Source: Blasia pusilla
Lineage: Eukaryota; Marchantiophyta; Marchantiopsida; Blasiales
Direction: 5' to 3'
NCBI GenBank assembly: GCA_050084515.1
Contig: CM114271.1
Location: forward strand, 30,752,001 to 30,816,000
DNA: 64,000 nt
A program made the position numbers and the translations under genes. Shown here in pieces: positions 13,800 through 26,130 of the stretch (position 1 is the first letter of the stretch; each line of letters starts with the position of its first letter). The notes beneath the pieces were generated by a model. The model made no database searches and was not told the origin of the DNA. It saw only the letters and a list, made by a program, of their open reading frames with translations.

Positions 13800-15770
13800 G
13801 AAAATTGATTCTCTTTGTCTTACTTCTATTTTGATAATAGTACAAAAACTTTTGGCATGACATGTGAGTCTTTTGGCACATTCAATCTTATAGAACTTAT
13901 GACAAAAAAAATTCCCTCCTTATTTTCATGTGTCAAAATAACCCTCTTTGAGTCTTTGCGCATTTTTTCCAAGAGTTTACGTGTTCTTAGAAGAATAAGC
14001 TCATTTGAACTAATTTTCTTTTCTATCCCAAATTATATGTGTAAACTATCTACTATACTGAAAATCAAGGTGATTTCCTTGCTGAAGAGTATATATTACA
14101 TCCATCTTCCTTTCACTACATGGGCTTTTTTGAATTTACCTTTAATTATTATTTAGGATTCAGACTTTATCTCTTGTTCACGTATCATTGATATATTCAC
14201 GTTTACTAGAAAACTTATTAGATTAACCTATTAAGTTTTCTAATAAATCTCAATGTTAAAAAATTCAGTAATAAGTTTTATTGAATGTAACCTCCATTTA
14301 AGCCTTAAAAAAATTTTCCTACCTTAAAGGAGGATTTTTCTATGATAATTGATGTCACAAAATGTACTATCATATATTTTTCTTAAATCACGCAGTAAGT
14401 CCCTAGGTTGGCTTTTCCATTAAGCCTCAAGCAATCATATCTTATAACACACTTTTGGGGTTTATAGGGGAATCCTTTCTTTTTGCTTAGTATTATCCTC
14501 GAGCACAAATAATCCATGACCCAAATAAGGATTATGACTTCTAACCTTATCTGAAAATCAAGGTGATTTCCTTGTCTCTTATTGTAAACTATCTACTATA
14601 TTGAAAATCAAGGAAAATCAAGGTGAAATCATAATGCGTTCTTAAAGCCTCCATGTGTTCCACCAAGCCACTTATCCTATGTCAGATGGCATCACCTTAT
14701 CCTCTCAAAGTTTGAATGATGAACTATATTTAACTTTATCCCAAAATGGAAGTGAAATTCAAATATAAAAATATGGTTAATTTTTTATTGTGATAGAGAT
14801 AGCTTACTATTCACAAAGGGTTCTAAATATCTCTTAGAGGATCCTTCGAGTCCCCAATCTTTGAAAATATCCTTGCTTGTGCCATTACTTGTGCCGCTAA
14901 GCAAGGCTTATCTCTAGGAATCAAACCTTTATTGAGATTGATACTAAAGATTAATTTACATAAAATCTTATTCAAAATCCATGGTTATTCAGCCATTTCT
15001 TGGTCTTCCAAGATTATTGCATATACAATGATCATGCATTTTTCTTATATGATGGTTGGATGAAAATCTTGAGTTTTAACTAATAATCTACTGTTTCACT
15101 ACATGTTATTGGTATCAACTATTCTACATGACAAATAAATGAATAAAGAGCATAAAAGCATGGGATGAAATGTATTGTTAATGCGTACATAGCCTAGAAC
15201 CTACTTCCTTTAGATACTTCAAGTGCATGAACCAAAAATTGATTTAAGATATAATAATAGTAACAAGAAAAAATATTAGAATAATAGTTAACAAAAAAAT
15301 GTCATCTCAAAATGAAGTCTATCTTTACATGTGTATATATGGATAAATATGGAAAAATAGACAAAAATAGATATATTTTAATAAATAATTTAAGATCGAT
15401 GTATTCAAATAATAATAGAAATATGTTAAAAAAATATATTATAGAAAAATTATGAAAATATATTTATAAATATTGGTTAGGTTTTAAAGTTTTATGAAAT
15501 TTAAATTCTAAGAAACTAATGATTAAAATCATCTCCATAATATGTGAAAATAATCAGTCTAATCTATACATGTTTCTTTTCATACTAAAGTTAATATAAT
15601 ATTTTTTAATGAGATTTTAATAATATAATAAAGATTTAATTGAAAATTGAATACTTCTAAAGGGGAGGGATTCTTGATTTGATACAAAGCACTCAATCAA
15701 AAAAATCATTTTTTTCCAAAATATGGAAAGTTAGACTGATAGTTTTACATGTAATATTTTCCATAATTTT
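13800..15770. other. AT-rich intergenic DNA with a short repeated block
   Basis: The block GTAAACTATCTACTATA plus 'tgaaaatcaagg' occurs at about 14040-14080 and again at 14583-14615, with extra copies of 'aaaatcaaggtga' around 14555-14630. No gene was recognised. Confidence 0.4.
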
Positions 15771-15773
15771 CTC

Positions 15774-15780
15774 TATAAAA
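15774..15780 (+). promoter_or_regulatory. Possible TATA box for the lectin receptor-like gene
   Basis: TATAAAA lies 388 bp before the ATG at 16162. In such AT-rich DNA this match can easily be chance, so the call rests only on position and consensus. Confidence 0.25.
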
Positions 15781-16079
15781 ATATTAGTATTATGTATATA
15801 ATTATCTCAAAGAAAACTCTATCTTTAAATTAGTTTTTTCTTTCTTGATGTTGATATTCAAATATTCTTTCTTGGTCAGATTTCATGCATTGTTGAAAAA
15901 TTTTATAAGGCATTTTTTGAAGAAAGAAAGAGTGATCAATTGAAGAAAGGAAAGGTGCCGTCATTAACGACTTGGCAAATGTTTTAGAAGGCATGCAAGA
16001 AGCAGACCACCAAGGTGCCAATTGGTGCAAATACTTATGAAAATATTGATTATAGTAGTTGTTATCCAAGTTCAAAAGC

Positions 16080-16238
16080 ATGGAGCAAGAGAATGCCCCT
16101 TATCCATCATCAGGTCAACTTGATGGGTGGATGGATTCTTCATGTAAAAATCCTCAATTAAATGAAGATTCTTGTGTTATTTACGACAATTTTAAGCTTG
16201 ATGTGGTGGTTGATTCCCAAGACAAAGGTGCAAGCTAA
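16080..16238 (+). CDS. Upstream ORF overlapping the lectin receptor-like start (52 codons)
   Basis: ATG at 16080 sits in a strong initiation context (A at -3, G at +4). It opens 52 codons in a frame different from the main gene and ends at TAA 16236-16238, 77 bp inside the main coding region. The main ATG at 16162 has a weak context (T at -3). If the transcript starts upstream of 16080, this ORF should reduce translation of the main protein. The peptide itself resembles nothing I know, and whether it is transcribed cannot be seen from sequence. Confidence 0.35.
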   Translation: MEQENAPYPSSGQLDGWMDSSCKNPQLNEDSCVIYDNFKLDVVVDSQDKGAS

Positions 16239-19200
16239 AAGCTTTAATTATTCCAAAAGTGACTTCTTCTCTTTAAGTGCAAATTATAGTGGGAGTACGA
16301 TATTCAATTTTCCTCAATTTTATGAAAGTCAGAGCAACGCAATCAATGTTCGTTATAATGCCTCTTTTGACAACAAGAGAAATGTTGTAAGACTCACGGA
16401 TTCGTCACAAATACAATGCACAAATGTGTGTAGAGGTCAAGCTTTCTACTCTCGCGCCATCCAACTACATGATCCTATTACCAAGCAAACCTACTCATTT
16501 AGTACCCAATTCATTTTTACCCTGACATCATCATTTCAAACAGAGGTTGGAGAAGGATTCGTTTTTTTGTTGATCACAAATCCAAATGATTTTTCAAATG
16601 ATCAATCTAAGGAGTATTTTGGGGTCTTTCCCCATTCCGGAAAGGCTCCTACAACAGTTCTTGCCATTGAGTTTGACACACACCAAGATGAAGAACTCAA
16701 TGATATTGATGACAATCATGTAGGTATAGATCTTAATAGCGCATTGTCTATAGTTTCTGTGAGTGTGACCCCTTTGGCCATCATTTTGTCTAGTGGGATA
16801 CCAATCATAACTTGGATTGAGTATTCCCATTCCATCAAGAGATTGCAAGTAAGAATAAGTTATGATGGTTTTGGACTTCTAAAGCCTCTAAAGCCAATTA
16901 TTGACTTACCCTTGGATTTATCCAATTTTGTGACTGACTATATGTATGCGGGCTTCAGTTCTGAAATCATGAACAACTTCTACCAAGTGAATGAGATACT
17001 TTCATGGTCTTTCAATGCCCATATTAATACAAGTATTTTTGAATTTGCTCCTCCTCCGCCTTCATCTTATACATCTAGTCTTGTTCAAGCCAATAAAACA
17101 TCTTGGCATAAAAAGTCTACACAACTCAATAAGGTTGTTGGACTATCAGTAACTGCCATTATAGTTCTTCTTATAGTTCTTGGCCTTGGCATTAGTATAC
17201 TCCAATATGGATTTAACTTGATAGCAATCCCGGATGAGTTCGTCGGTGACGAGCAAGTGTTAGTTGAATTGACCATAGAAAAATCAAAAGAAGAAGAGCT
17301 CCTTGATGATGACACCAATATCAAGAAGATTCATAGTTTGGATTCTTCCAATGTCATTGATGACATGCAGATAAAAGAATCTTCTTCACAAGTTGAAAGT
17401 ACATTCATGTTTACAAACTCCTTGTTTGATCTTCCAAGAGAGGAGAAGGTTGATATTGATCCTTTAGATTTGAAAATCTCAAAGCATGATAATACCAGTG
17501 AAGAGGAGGTTCAAAAATTATCAAGGATTAATACAAATTTAATGAAATTGAAGAAAAATCAAATTATAATTTCTTCCGTGATAGATGGTTCCACAATGGA
17601 TATAGAAGCACCTCAATTCCAGTTTAAGGATCTCTATGAAGCAACGAATGAGTTTAGCAAGAGAAGAGAATTAGGCTGTGGAAAATATGGTATTTTTTAT
17701 GAAGGATTTCTCTCCGATTCCACGCAAATTGCAGTTAAGAGATTGAACAAGGTTCATAAGGAGAACATACAAAGCTTGAAAAGGAAAATATCTGCTATCT
17801 ACCAATTCAAACATCCAAATTTGGTGAAGTTACTAGGTTGGTGTAAACATAAAAGTGGATACTATCTTGTTTATGAATTTATCCCAAATGGGAGTTTGTA
17901 TCACGCTTTATTTGAAGAAGAAGATGTCCAACCTATTCTTGATTGGAAACAAAGATTCCAAATTGTGTTGAACATTATAATGGCTATAGATTGTCTTCAT
18001 AATGACTCTGATAAGTTTCTCCAGAAGAACTTTAAGATCACTCATCAATCACATGAATTTCTTCATCAGAATATAAAGGCCACAAACGTTTTTTTGGCAA
18101 GTGATGGTATTGCAAAGCTAGGGGATTATGGACTTACATGGACCATGGAGCAAGATATGCTTGAGGATTCAACAATAAAAGGATATATGGCTCCTGAAGT
18201 TTTTTACAACATGATGATGACAAAGAAATCAGATGTGTTCTCTTTTGGAATTTTAATTTTAGAAGTTATATCTGGAAGGCATATTCTTGATGCAAAATTT
18301 TCTCCAAAGCATATTGATCTTATAGATTGGGTCTCTGAATTGGCTTATCAAGGAAAATTTTCAAAAGTACTCGACAAGAAGTTGGGAGATAACTATGATG
18401 GAACTCAATTAGAATTATTAATCGCAGTGGGCCTACTCTGTTGCGACCCGAATCCAGAATTCAGGCCATCCATTAAACAAGTTCTTCAAGCAGTAAATTT
18501 GGAAATCCCCATATCATTTATCAAAACTCCTACCTTATTTCTTCAAGGAGGCACCAAAATTACATCTCTGAAACTTGAACCAAATATCACAATTGAAAGT
18601 TTATCTTCAAAGTTGGATCTAGCTTCAGGTTCTACAACACGATCACTAGACAAATCATTTGGAAAGGATGTTCCCAATTCATCTAATAATATTGTTTCTA
18701 TACCAAAAAAAGTTGAATCCCTACAATGGGAAGAAATCTCGGACCTTGATTTTTCTTTCATGTCCAAGAGTGTGCATTTTGAATTGAAGGGGGATGACAA
18801 GGAGGCATTTGATAATCAACCCATGAAACTTGAAATAGACAAGGAAAATTCAGATATCATCCCTTTGATTGATGAAAAAAATAGAAAAAAATCTATCTTC
18901 AGTATCCCAGATATATCTCAAGATTATCAAGTCATTGATTTAAGGCAACGTTATCTGTCCATTAATCAAATTCCAACACAACACATTGATGCCCATCCAT
19001 CTTATCATATTCATAAATCTAAAAAGCATGAGATTCAAGATCCTTCTCCTTTTATCTCCACTCCAAATTTGCAACCAAAATTATTCCATGATCCAAAATG
19101 TTTAAAAACTTATGTCCCTACTATTTCTCAAGCTTCAACCCTTTCTGAAGTGCATATTGACGACTCTCATGAAAATATCTCATGCCCTTCCTCCTCTCTG

Positions 19201-20070
19201 CCTCATTCAAAATCCTCAAACCTTTCAAAGGTTAGTCAGCATGATTCATCAATTCAAGTAGAGCCAAATAATATTTTATCTTCAAAACAAAAAGCCAAAT
19301 CTAGAGGAGAAACCTCCTTTGCTCTTTCCCCTCCAACTGTTTCAAAATCCTCAAAAAATTCTTCCAAATTTTCTAAAAATATTCCACCGATTGAAGAAGA
19401 ATCAAGGAACACATCCATCAATCCTTCTCCATTAATTTTACCTCATAAAAAGAGATTCAAGTCTAGGTTGGAAAAATGTTTTACTCGAGCTTTCTCCTCA
19501 AGAGCTCGTTCAAAATCTCCAATACATTCTCAAGTCTCTAAAAGTAATCCATCAATTCAAATAGAGCAAAAGATTACTTCCATATCTTCTCATGCAATGA
19601 TTTCAACTTCCAAACTAAAAGTTGAGTTTGGATTGGAAACCTCCGCTTCTCTCTCCTCTCCAACTTCTTCAAAATTTCCATTAGTTTCTCATGGTTCTAA
19701 AAAGGATCTAGAAATTCAAGAAGAGCAAGAGGATAGCTCTCCTTCACTATTAATTTTTCCTCCAAAATATCCAAACCTTGCTCAAGTGTCTAAAACTAAT
19801 CCAAGAACTACAATGGAGTTAAATATTCTCTCAAAGTTCCCTAAACAAAATTTGAAGTCTAGGTTAGAATCTTCCACTAGATCTAATACTTCCTCCTCTC
19901 CAATTCGTTCAAAATCCCTTATTAGTTCTCAAGTTTGCAAAATTCATCAAAAAATTCAATTAAGGCCACAAGTCATCTCAAAAATATCATCATCATCACC
20001 TCCACTAGTTTTACCTTCACAAAAAAAATCTAATCTTAAGGTGAAACCTTCATCCGCTCAAGTCTCTTAA
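16162..20070 (+). CDS. L-type lectin receptor-like pseudokinase with a long repetitive tail
   Basis: One intronless frame of 1302 codons. An in-frame TAA at 16159-16161 fixes the ATG. Domains in order: signal peptide (about 1-25); legume-lectin domain (about 27-295) with VLAIEFDTH and DDNHVGIDLNS, the metal/sugar-site region, and ITWIEYSHSIKRLQV; transmembrane helix (about 325-347); an acidic juxtamembrane stretch of about 140 residues, longer than usual; kinase fold (about 490-785); tail (786-1302). The kinase keeps GxGxxG (505-510), AVK (526), DYG (655-657), APE (677-679) and Arg768. However, the alpha-C Glu is Lys542, and HRD is HQN (635-637) behind an insertion of about 15 residues, so the catalytic Asp is lost. 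L-type lectin kinases usually have 650-700 residues; this one is nearly twice that. The tail is Ser/Pro/Lys-rich with about six diverged motifs like KSPIHSQVSKSNPSIQIEQK. I infer a plasma-membrane carbohydrate sensor that signals without phosphotransfer, or a decaying gene. Confidence 0.85.
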   Translation: MKILVLFTTILSLMWWLIPKTKVQAKSFNYSKSDFFSLSANYSGSTIFNFPQFYESQSNAINVRYNASFDNKRNVVRLTDSSQIQCTNVCRGQAFYSRAIQLHDPITKQTYSFSTQFIFTLTSSFQTEVGEGFVFLLITNPNDFSNDQSKEYFGVFPHSGKAPTTVLAIEFDTHQDEELNDIDDNHVGIDLNSALSIVSVSVTPLAIILSSGIPIITWIEYSHSIKRLQVRISYDGFGLLKPLKPIIDLPLDLSNFVTDYMYAGFSSEIMNNFYQVNEILSWSFNAHINTSIFEFAPPPPSSYTSSLVQANKTSWHKKSTQLNKVVGLSVTAIIVLLIVLGLGISILQYGFNLIAIPDEFVGDEQVLVELTIEKSKEEELLDDDTNIKKIHSLDSSNVIDDMQIKESSSQVESTFMFTNSLFDLPREEKVDIDPLDLKISKHDNTSEEEVQKLSRINTNLMKLKKNQIIISSVIDGSTMDIEAPQFQFKDLYEATNEFSKRRELGCGKYGIFYEGFLSDSTQIAVKRLNKVHKENIQSLKRKISAIYQFKHPNLVKLLGWCKHKSGYYLVYEFIPNGSLYHALFEEEDVQPILDWKQRFQIVLNIIMAIDCLHNDSDKFLQKNFKITHQSHEFLHQNIKATNVFLASDGIAKLGDYGLTWTMEQDMLEDSTIKGYMAPEVFYNMMMTKKSDVFSFGILILEVISGRHILDAKFSPKHIDLIDWVSELAYQGKFSKVLDKKLGDNYDGTQLELLIAVGLLCCDPNPEFRPSIKQVLQAVNLEIPISFIKTPTLFLQGGTKITSLKLEPNITIESLSSKLDLASGSTTRSLDKSFGKDVPNSSNNIVSIPKKVESLQWEEISDLDFSFMSKSVHFELKGDDKEAFDNQPMKLEIDKENSDIIPLIDEKNRKKSIFSIPDISQDYQVIDLRQRYLSINQIPTQHIDAHPSYHIHKSKKHEIQDPSPFISTPNLQPKLFHDPKCLKTYVPTISQASTLSEVHIDDSHENISCPSSSLPHSKSSNLSKVSQHDSSIQVEPNNILSSKQKAKSRGETSFALSPPTVSKSSKNSSKFSKNIPPIEEESRNTSINPSPLILPHKKRFKSRLEKCFTRAFSSRARSKSPIHSQVSKSNPSIQIEQKITSISSHAMISTSKLKVEFGLETSASLSSPTSSKFPLVSHGSKKDLEIQEEQEDSSPSLLIFPPKYPNLAQVSKTNPRTTMELNILSKFPKQNLKSRLESSTRSNTSSSPIRSKSLISSQVCKIHQKIQLRPQVISKISSSSPPLVLPSQKKSNLKVKPSSAQVS
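19210..20067 (+). repeat. In-gene composite repeats encoding the Ser/Pro/Lys-rich tail
   Basis: Residues 1017-1302 alternate two motifs. Motif A has the form K-S-x-x-x-S-Q-V-S-K-x-x-P-x-I-Q-x-E. Copies start near residues 1017, 1062, 1118, 1171, 1202 and 1251. Motif B has the form K-S-R-L-E-T-S...S-S-P-x-x-S-K, near 1045, 1096, 1150 and 1228. The spacing of about 31-56 residues and the strong divergence suggest old unequal duplications of a unit of about 50 residues. No known domain was recognised. Confidence 0.7.
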
Positions 20071-20190
20071 TCTGCTTTGCAATCTTGAACACAACCCTTC
20101 ATTACTTCTCAAGATCCTTTGACTTCAAAAAAATTTGACCATCCCTTAACCTTATACCAACTTCTTCTCCTACGCCAATTTTTCTTGTAA
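20071..20190 (+). pseudogene. Former continuation of the lectin-kinase tail beyond the stop
   Basis: Reading on in frame after TAA (20068-20070) gives SALQS, a stop, then TQPFITSQDPLTSKKFDHPL and more open codons to a TAA at 20188-20190. The piece PFITSQDPLTSKKF resembles tail motif A (KSLISSQVCKIHQKIQ). The tail was probably once longer and was cut by point mutations. The evidence is one weak motif copy. Confidence 0.4.
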
Positions 20191-23100
20191 GACGATTTAT
20201 TAAACTTTGTATTATAAAAAAATACTATTGTCTTCCTTTACATGTTCTAAATGTCCCATCTTTTCTCATGTCTCTAGAATCCTCTCATCACCTTAATTAG
20301 AGTAAAAAATATCTTAACCTCCCTTTATGAACTTCACCTTAGCAAGAAAACATTCATTGATCAGTATTATTCAAGAAACTCTGCTTTCATATCATCGATG
20401 TCTTGCTATTTTTGTTCTATCTGATCCGATTCTTGATCCATGTATTATCTCCTTCGTTCCCCTCCTCCTTAACCACACCTCAAAAGGATCTTTATTTTCC
20501 AAAATCTAAAACATCTTATTCTCCACAATAATAATCTCTTTTGGGTTTAATTACACAAAAATAAAAATAAAAATCTAAATTATGATTTGACTTTGAAACA
20601 ATTCATAATATTGGATGCTCTTTATTATCTTTACTTTTTCTATCTATTTTATAACCAATCTTATTAAAACATTATCAAGGCTTTATATTCTTAATATTTA
20701 CTATCTTTTAATATTTCTAAAAATCCACATGTTCATAGAAAACCATCAAATATATAGAATTTTATTGATAGATTAAAAAATCCTTTTTTTTCAAAATCTT
20801 ATATTCTTTAAAATCCTCTTCTAATTATCAATTTAATTTCCTCCTAAAAGATATTTCTTTAAATATAGATGCTATATCTTCATCTCGTCATTAACCGAAA
20901 GCTTAACCAACATTCTTAAATCCTCCTATTTCACTTTTTGCTCATATCCAAATCTCGTCGCTATGATCAGCACAAATTTAACACATCAATGATATCCGGG
21001 TCAAAAACTATCAATGAGGCTATTCACTTAATTCCAACATCATATCATCTTTTTCCTCAAGCTTCTCATAGATTAGATCTTTATATTTCATTCAAAATTC
21101 AATATATTTCTTCTCTTTATCCATATAATCTCTTCATGAAACCTTCTTCTTTATTGTTTCCGTCCTTATAAATCAAGTAAGGTTTCTCACATAAAGGGAT
21201 ATCTCTATGTACTTATAAAATTTTGGACAAAATGAAGCAAAATTTTTCTTTTGTGTGTTTCAAAATTAAATAATTCACCTACACGGTGTGGAATTCTATT
21301 AAGAAACTTAAGTATATATTTTAAATCCTTCATTTTTTTAACTCTAAGCTAACCAATCATATAACGTAATTGATTTTTGAAGGATATACATGAAAATTTG
21401 ATGATAGTAAAATTTCACATTGGTCATGTTATGAAGAAAAATTAAAAAAAAATTGGAGTTATTATTTTTCCTTAAATCTAGACTTAAGAGTTTTTGGAAT
21501 TCAAATATTTACATTTATATATTTAGATTAATCAATATTTAAATACATAATCAATTCATAGCTTGTATATCAATGGTATTCATGATTCTTAATCTAAATC
21601 CTTTATTTTGGTTTGGCAAAGTAAAGGAACATAAATGACCAATCAATCTATTAGTTGAATTCATGGACTTTTTGAAATCATAAGATAGATTTCAAAACCA
21701 TCTAAGATTTTAAAATTATAATGTATTCCTAAGAGGTAGATTCATAATATTCAAACTCTTCTTTACACATAATATTTAGTAATATTAGCGATCATTTATT
21801 CATTTTTCGATTATCTTCAATGTTTGATATGTTGTATCTACATGGGGAATTAAAAAAATTCTAAGAAAAGAATAATGAATAATATGAAACTCCAATTTTT
21901 TATTCTAACATAAATGAATAATATCCCCTTTATTGAGTCCATTCTATAGATTGGATGTATATACAATATCTTTTAATCAAAATTATTATTCTTTTTACCA
22001 ATGTTAAAATTTTTCTAATCCAATCTAAAATCTTATAAAATTATTTTTATTGAAAAATAATTTTGATACTTATATTTAATTATTAACTTCATTCCTTTTT
22101 TTCTAAAGCTATGAATTTTTAATTGATTATAAATTATCTCGTGAAAGCACTTGCATCAAATTTCTTCAATGGTAATTTTTGGGCCATTTTTGGGACTGTA
22201 AGAGGATCTCATGTATTTTAGTATATTGAGTTAAATTATTAGGGTTTCGCTCAAAGGAATATATCAATCCTTGGGGAACTGGAGGATCATAGGTCATAAA
22301 TGTGGGGAACTGGAGGATCATAGGGATAGATAAAAGACCCAATTGAGTGCTAAATAAAAGACCCAATCATAAAAGGATGTGGTAAGGCTCGAGGAAATTC
22401 TTGTTTACGAATGGTTATAAGAAATTTTGTAGAGTATTAATCCATATTATTAAATAATAAAATTTAAATTAAATCTTGATAAGCCCATACCATTGTAAAA
22501 CAATATTAAGAGTAATAGGTCATAAATTATCTATGGAAGTCCAAAGGATTTGTGTGCACATATTACCATCTAGGATAGGAATGTATGAATTGGAAGGCAC
22601 ATAAATATTCTGCATTGTTACTTTTTAGATAAAGTGGAAGATGAGGTTTCTTTATTCTCTTTGCAATCATTCTTATTTGTGCAAGATATCTTTTGTTTGT
22701 ATTTGAAAATATATGTATTGCAAAGTTATAAATTTATATTGGGTATTAGAACCTTGAGCAATATGAAGGATCCTTTCGTAAATATGAGAATGTTTGATTC
22801 AAGGTCGCAATGTTTGATTCAAGGTTGGTTATCGAGGAAAATAATTGTTTCTAATCACCAAGTGTTTCATATGGAAGTTCAAGATCAAGAACTTGAAGTT
22901 CTATATTGGGGAAAAAAATCTGCTTTGTATTAGACGATTAATCCAATCATACTTGAGACTCGATTGACCTGGAAGTCACTACAAGCCATATCAAGGAACA
23001 AAATGGTATGTATCTCTTCCACAACTAAGCAAAGAAATTTGATTAAGACCTAGAGTATCTTCAAGTAGTTCTTAGACACCCTAAACACATCACTTATGGA

Positions 23101-23435
23101 ATTAAATTTTGTATTATTTGTTTTTTTCTTTAATATCAATATTTTGGGATATGTTCCACAAGTATATCTAAATACAACAAAAAATATAACCTCTATATAA
23201 AAGAGTCAATAGATAGATTAGTTAAATCAAAATCTATTGATTCATAAGATTTAATTTTCTAATCTATACAAATAAAAGAGGAGGGGGTTTGAGGAAACCC
23301 TCCTCATGTGTTAACATCTATCCTCTAAGGGTTCTTATGATGTTCACACATATCACTTTAAGAAAAGAAGTTCAATGAGGAGAGAATTAAATGGAGAAGG
23401 GAAAGCAGGAGTGGAGGCTTTTTAAAATTTGAAGA
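20191..23435. other. AT-rich intergenic DNA downstream of the lectin gene
   Basis: No gene was recognised. The block TGGGGAACTGGAGGATCATA is directly repeated at about 22274 and 22303, and 'aaaagacccaat' at about 22331 and 22357. Otherwise the stretch is plain A/T-rich sequence with short chance ORFs. Confidence 0.4.
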
Positions 23436-23466
23436 TCACCCGTGCGTATCGCATACAACCCTCTAG
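23436..23466 (+). mobile_element. Orphan Helitron 3' terminus
   Basis: ACCCGTGCGTATCGCATAC (about 23438-23456) is a degraded hairpin of the CCCGTGCG-loop-CGCACGGG kind that ends many plant Helitrons. It is followed by AACCCT and CTAG at 23463-23466, then T, the expected insertion context. No RepHel coding was recognised upstream, so the element would be non-autonomous or truncated and its body is not delimited. Confidence 0.55.
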
Positions 23467-23509
23467 TAAGATTTTATCTACATCCTTTAAGTACATCCTA
23501 CAAGGTACT

Positions 23510-24322
<813 letters not shown>

Positions 24323-26115
24323 CTATGGTTTTTGCCCAAATATAAAAAAATCTGAAGGGGACAGCGCACCAAGAATTCGGAGGTTACATCTGGCTTTCAC
24401 CCTTGAAAGCATCACGTACACTAGGCCAAGAGCAGAGGGTGATTTTTTAATAAGGAGGCACTTTTGAAGAACAATAAGGCCTTGGCTCTTATGCTCGGTC
24501 ATAGCATAACCAAGTACGAAAGGGAAAGTTTTTTTGTAATGCTTCTGATTTCAGGCCATATCGCAAATTGCAGAAATTTTTTCTAGTGATCTTAAGTACC
24601 TTATTGTTTGACTGGAGTCTCGCCACAACTGCAACGACTTTTTCACCACTATGTAAATAATCTAGAACAGTATCTGCTGTACCATTGACTGCTTGAGTTG
24701 CAACATCAATGTTGGACGTCAGAAAGACCCTACAACCAATTGCAAGAAATTGAAGTTGATGTAAGTTGGAATCCTGAAGCCATTGATGAAAGTGTGGTTC
24801 GGATGATGCATCAATTGAGATATGAATGGGAATAATATCTGCGCTACCATAAAATCTCAGCAGACAGATAAGGTTGAAAAGTTGAACGTTGGTGCGATGA
24901 GAGCAAATCACTTATGTATTGTCATCTAAAAAGTGAGTAGCAGCGTCTTCATCGACAAAAGAAGTACCCAAGACATCTTCTATTTCATTTTTATTTGGAC
25001 AAGGTGATCTTATTCTAGATAGAAAACTTAGGAATACAGAATCACCAACATGACATATTGCTGTAGAAAGCTAGTACTTGTCCATAGTACCATAGAATGG
25101 GGAGCTAGATATATGACTCAACAGCATAGATCCAAACAACGATGTTGAAAAATTGGTGGTAATTGATAAAGGTTGCGAACTAAGATAAATAATTTATGTG
25201 AGAAAGGGGATAGGTCAGATGAAGGAGATACTTGATATAATCTCATAGCAATTATCTACAGCAAACGTGGCGTGAGCATTGAGCACTCGTCCACAAAAAT
25301 AACACCAGAAACTTTGAGCCGACTGTACTGATTGGAGGCATCATGGGCAAGTCAAGTTTGATGGATATTGCAAAGGTTGAATGAAGAGTAGTAGGTGTAT
25401 TGTGTAGCCTAACCGCAGCAATACCGGTAGTTGCAGTTAGCAAAGATCGGATAGATTTTGATTCCCAATATATTTTCATAAAGTCAATGAAAAATGTTTT
25501 TCCACAACGTGGTGGACTTGTGATCATCACTAAGCCTAAGGATAGGTAGCTAAGTTTATGATATAAGTCTTTCTGCTCCACGGTAAGACCGTCAGTAGGT
25601 AGTGTATCGGGTATGGGAGACGTATGGCTAGGAGATGAAGAACTGGGTATATCTTCATGCTGCATATACATTGTCGGTGAAATGTCAAAGCGAATATACG
25701 CGCCAATAACATCCATTACCTAAGCTACAATTTCACCAGTGTGCACTTCACTCCATAGGTTTGCTACTGCATGCTTCTTGATCTCGTCTACTATAGATTC
25801 TATGTCACAAAATACTTTTCTATAAAGGCACTCATGAAGATATGTCCAATCAAGGGATTGAACAGTTAATAACTCTGATTCAAACCTTAATGTAATTACC
25901 GATATCAAGTTGGTGTAAAAGAACTCATTCCACTGGTGGAGCAGATGATGTTCACTGAACCTTACTAGGCGTTGGGTCATGTACAATGAGTTCCCTACAC
26001 AATCAGTGCCAATGAAGTCCTTTACCTGCTTGGACTCAGTTTTTAGCACTTCATATTGTGACAAGAATTGGAAAAATGTGAGTTGTTCAAGGGTAAGTGG
26101 CTGATGAAAATACAA
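24323..26115 (-). pseudogene. Helitron 2 RepHel, linker and PIF1-type helicase
   Basis: The linker YFHQPLTLEQLTFFQFLSQY (about 26113-26050) is followed by GLTVEQKDLYHKL, then LVMITSPPRCGKTFFIDFMK (Walker A near 25510, GPPGTGKT eroded but GKT kept) and LLTATTGIAAVRLHNTPTTL HSTFA. After a poorly conserved stretch (25250-24912) the frame has shifted. ICSHRTNVQLFNLICL, GCRVFLTSNIDVATQAVNG and VYVMLSRVKARCNLRILGAL SPSDF (motif VI region, 24416-24345) complete the helicase, which ends at a TAG, 24323-24325. It is a pseudogene. Confidence 0.8.
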
Positions 26116-26130
26116 TATGGTGGGGTGAAT

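Noticed and set aside
15830-16081. 83-codon minus-strand ORF before the lectin gene
   Set aside because: No recognisable domain; it lies in the probable leader/promoter region of the + strand gene.
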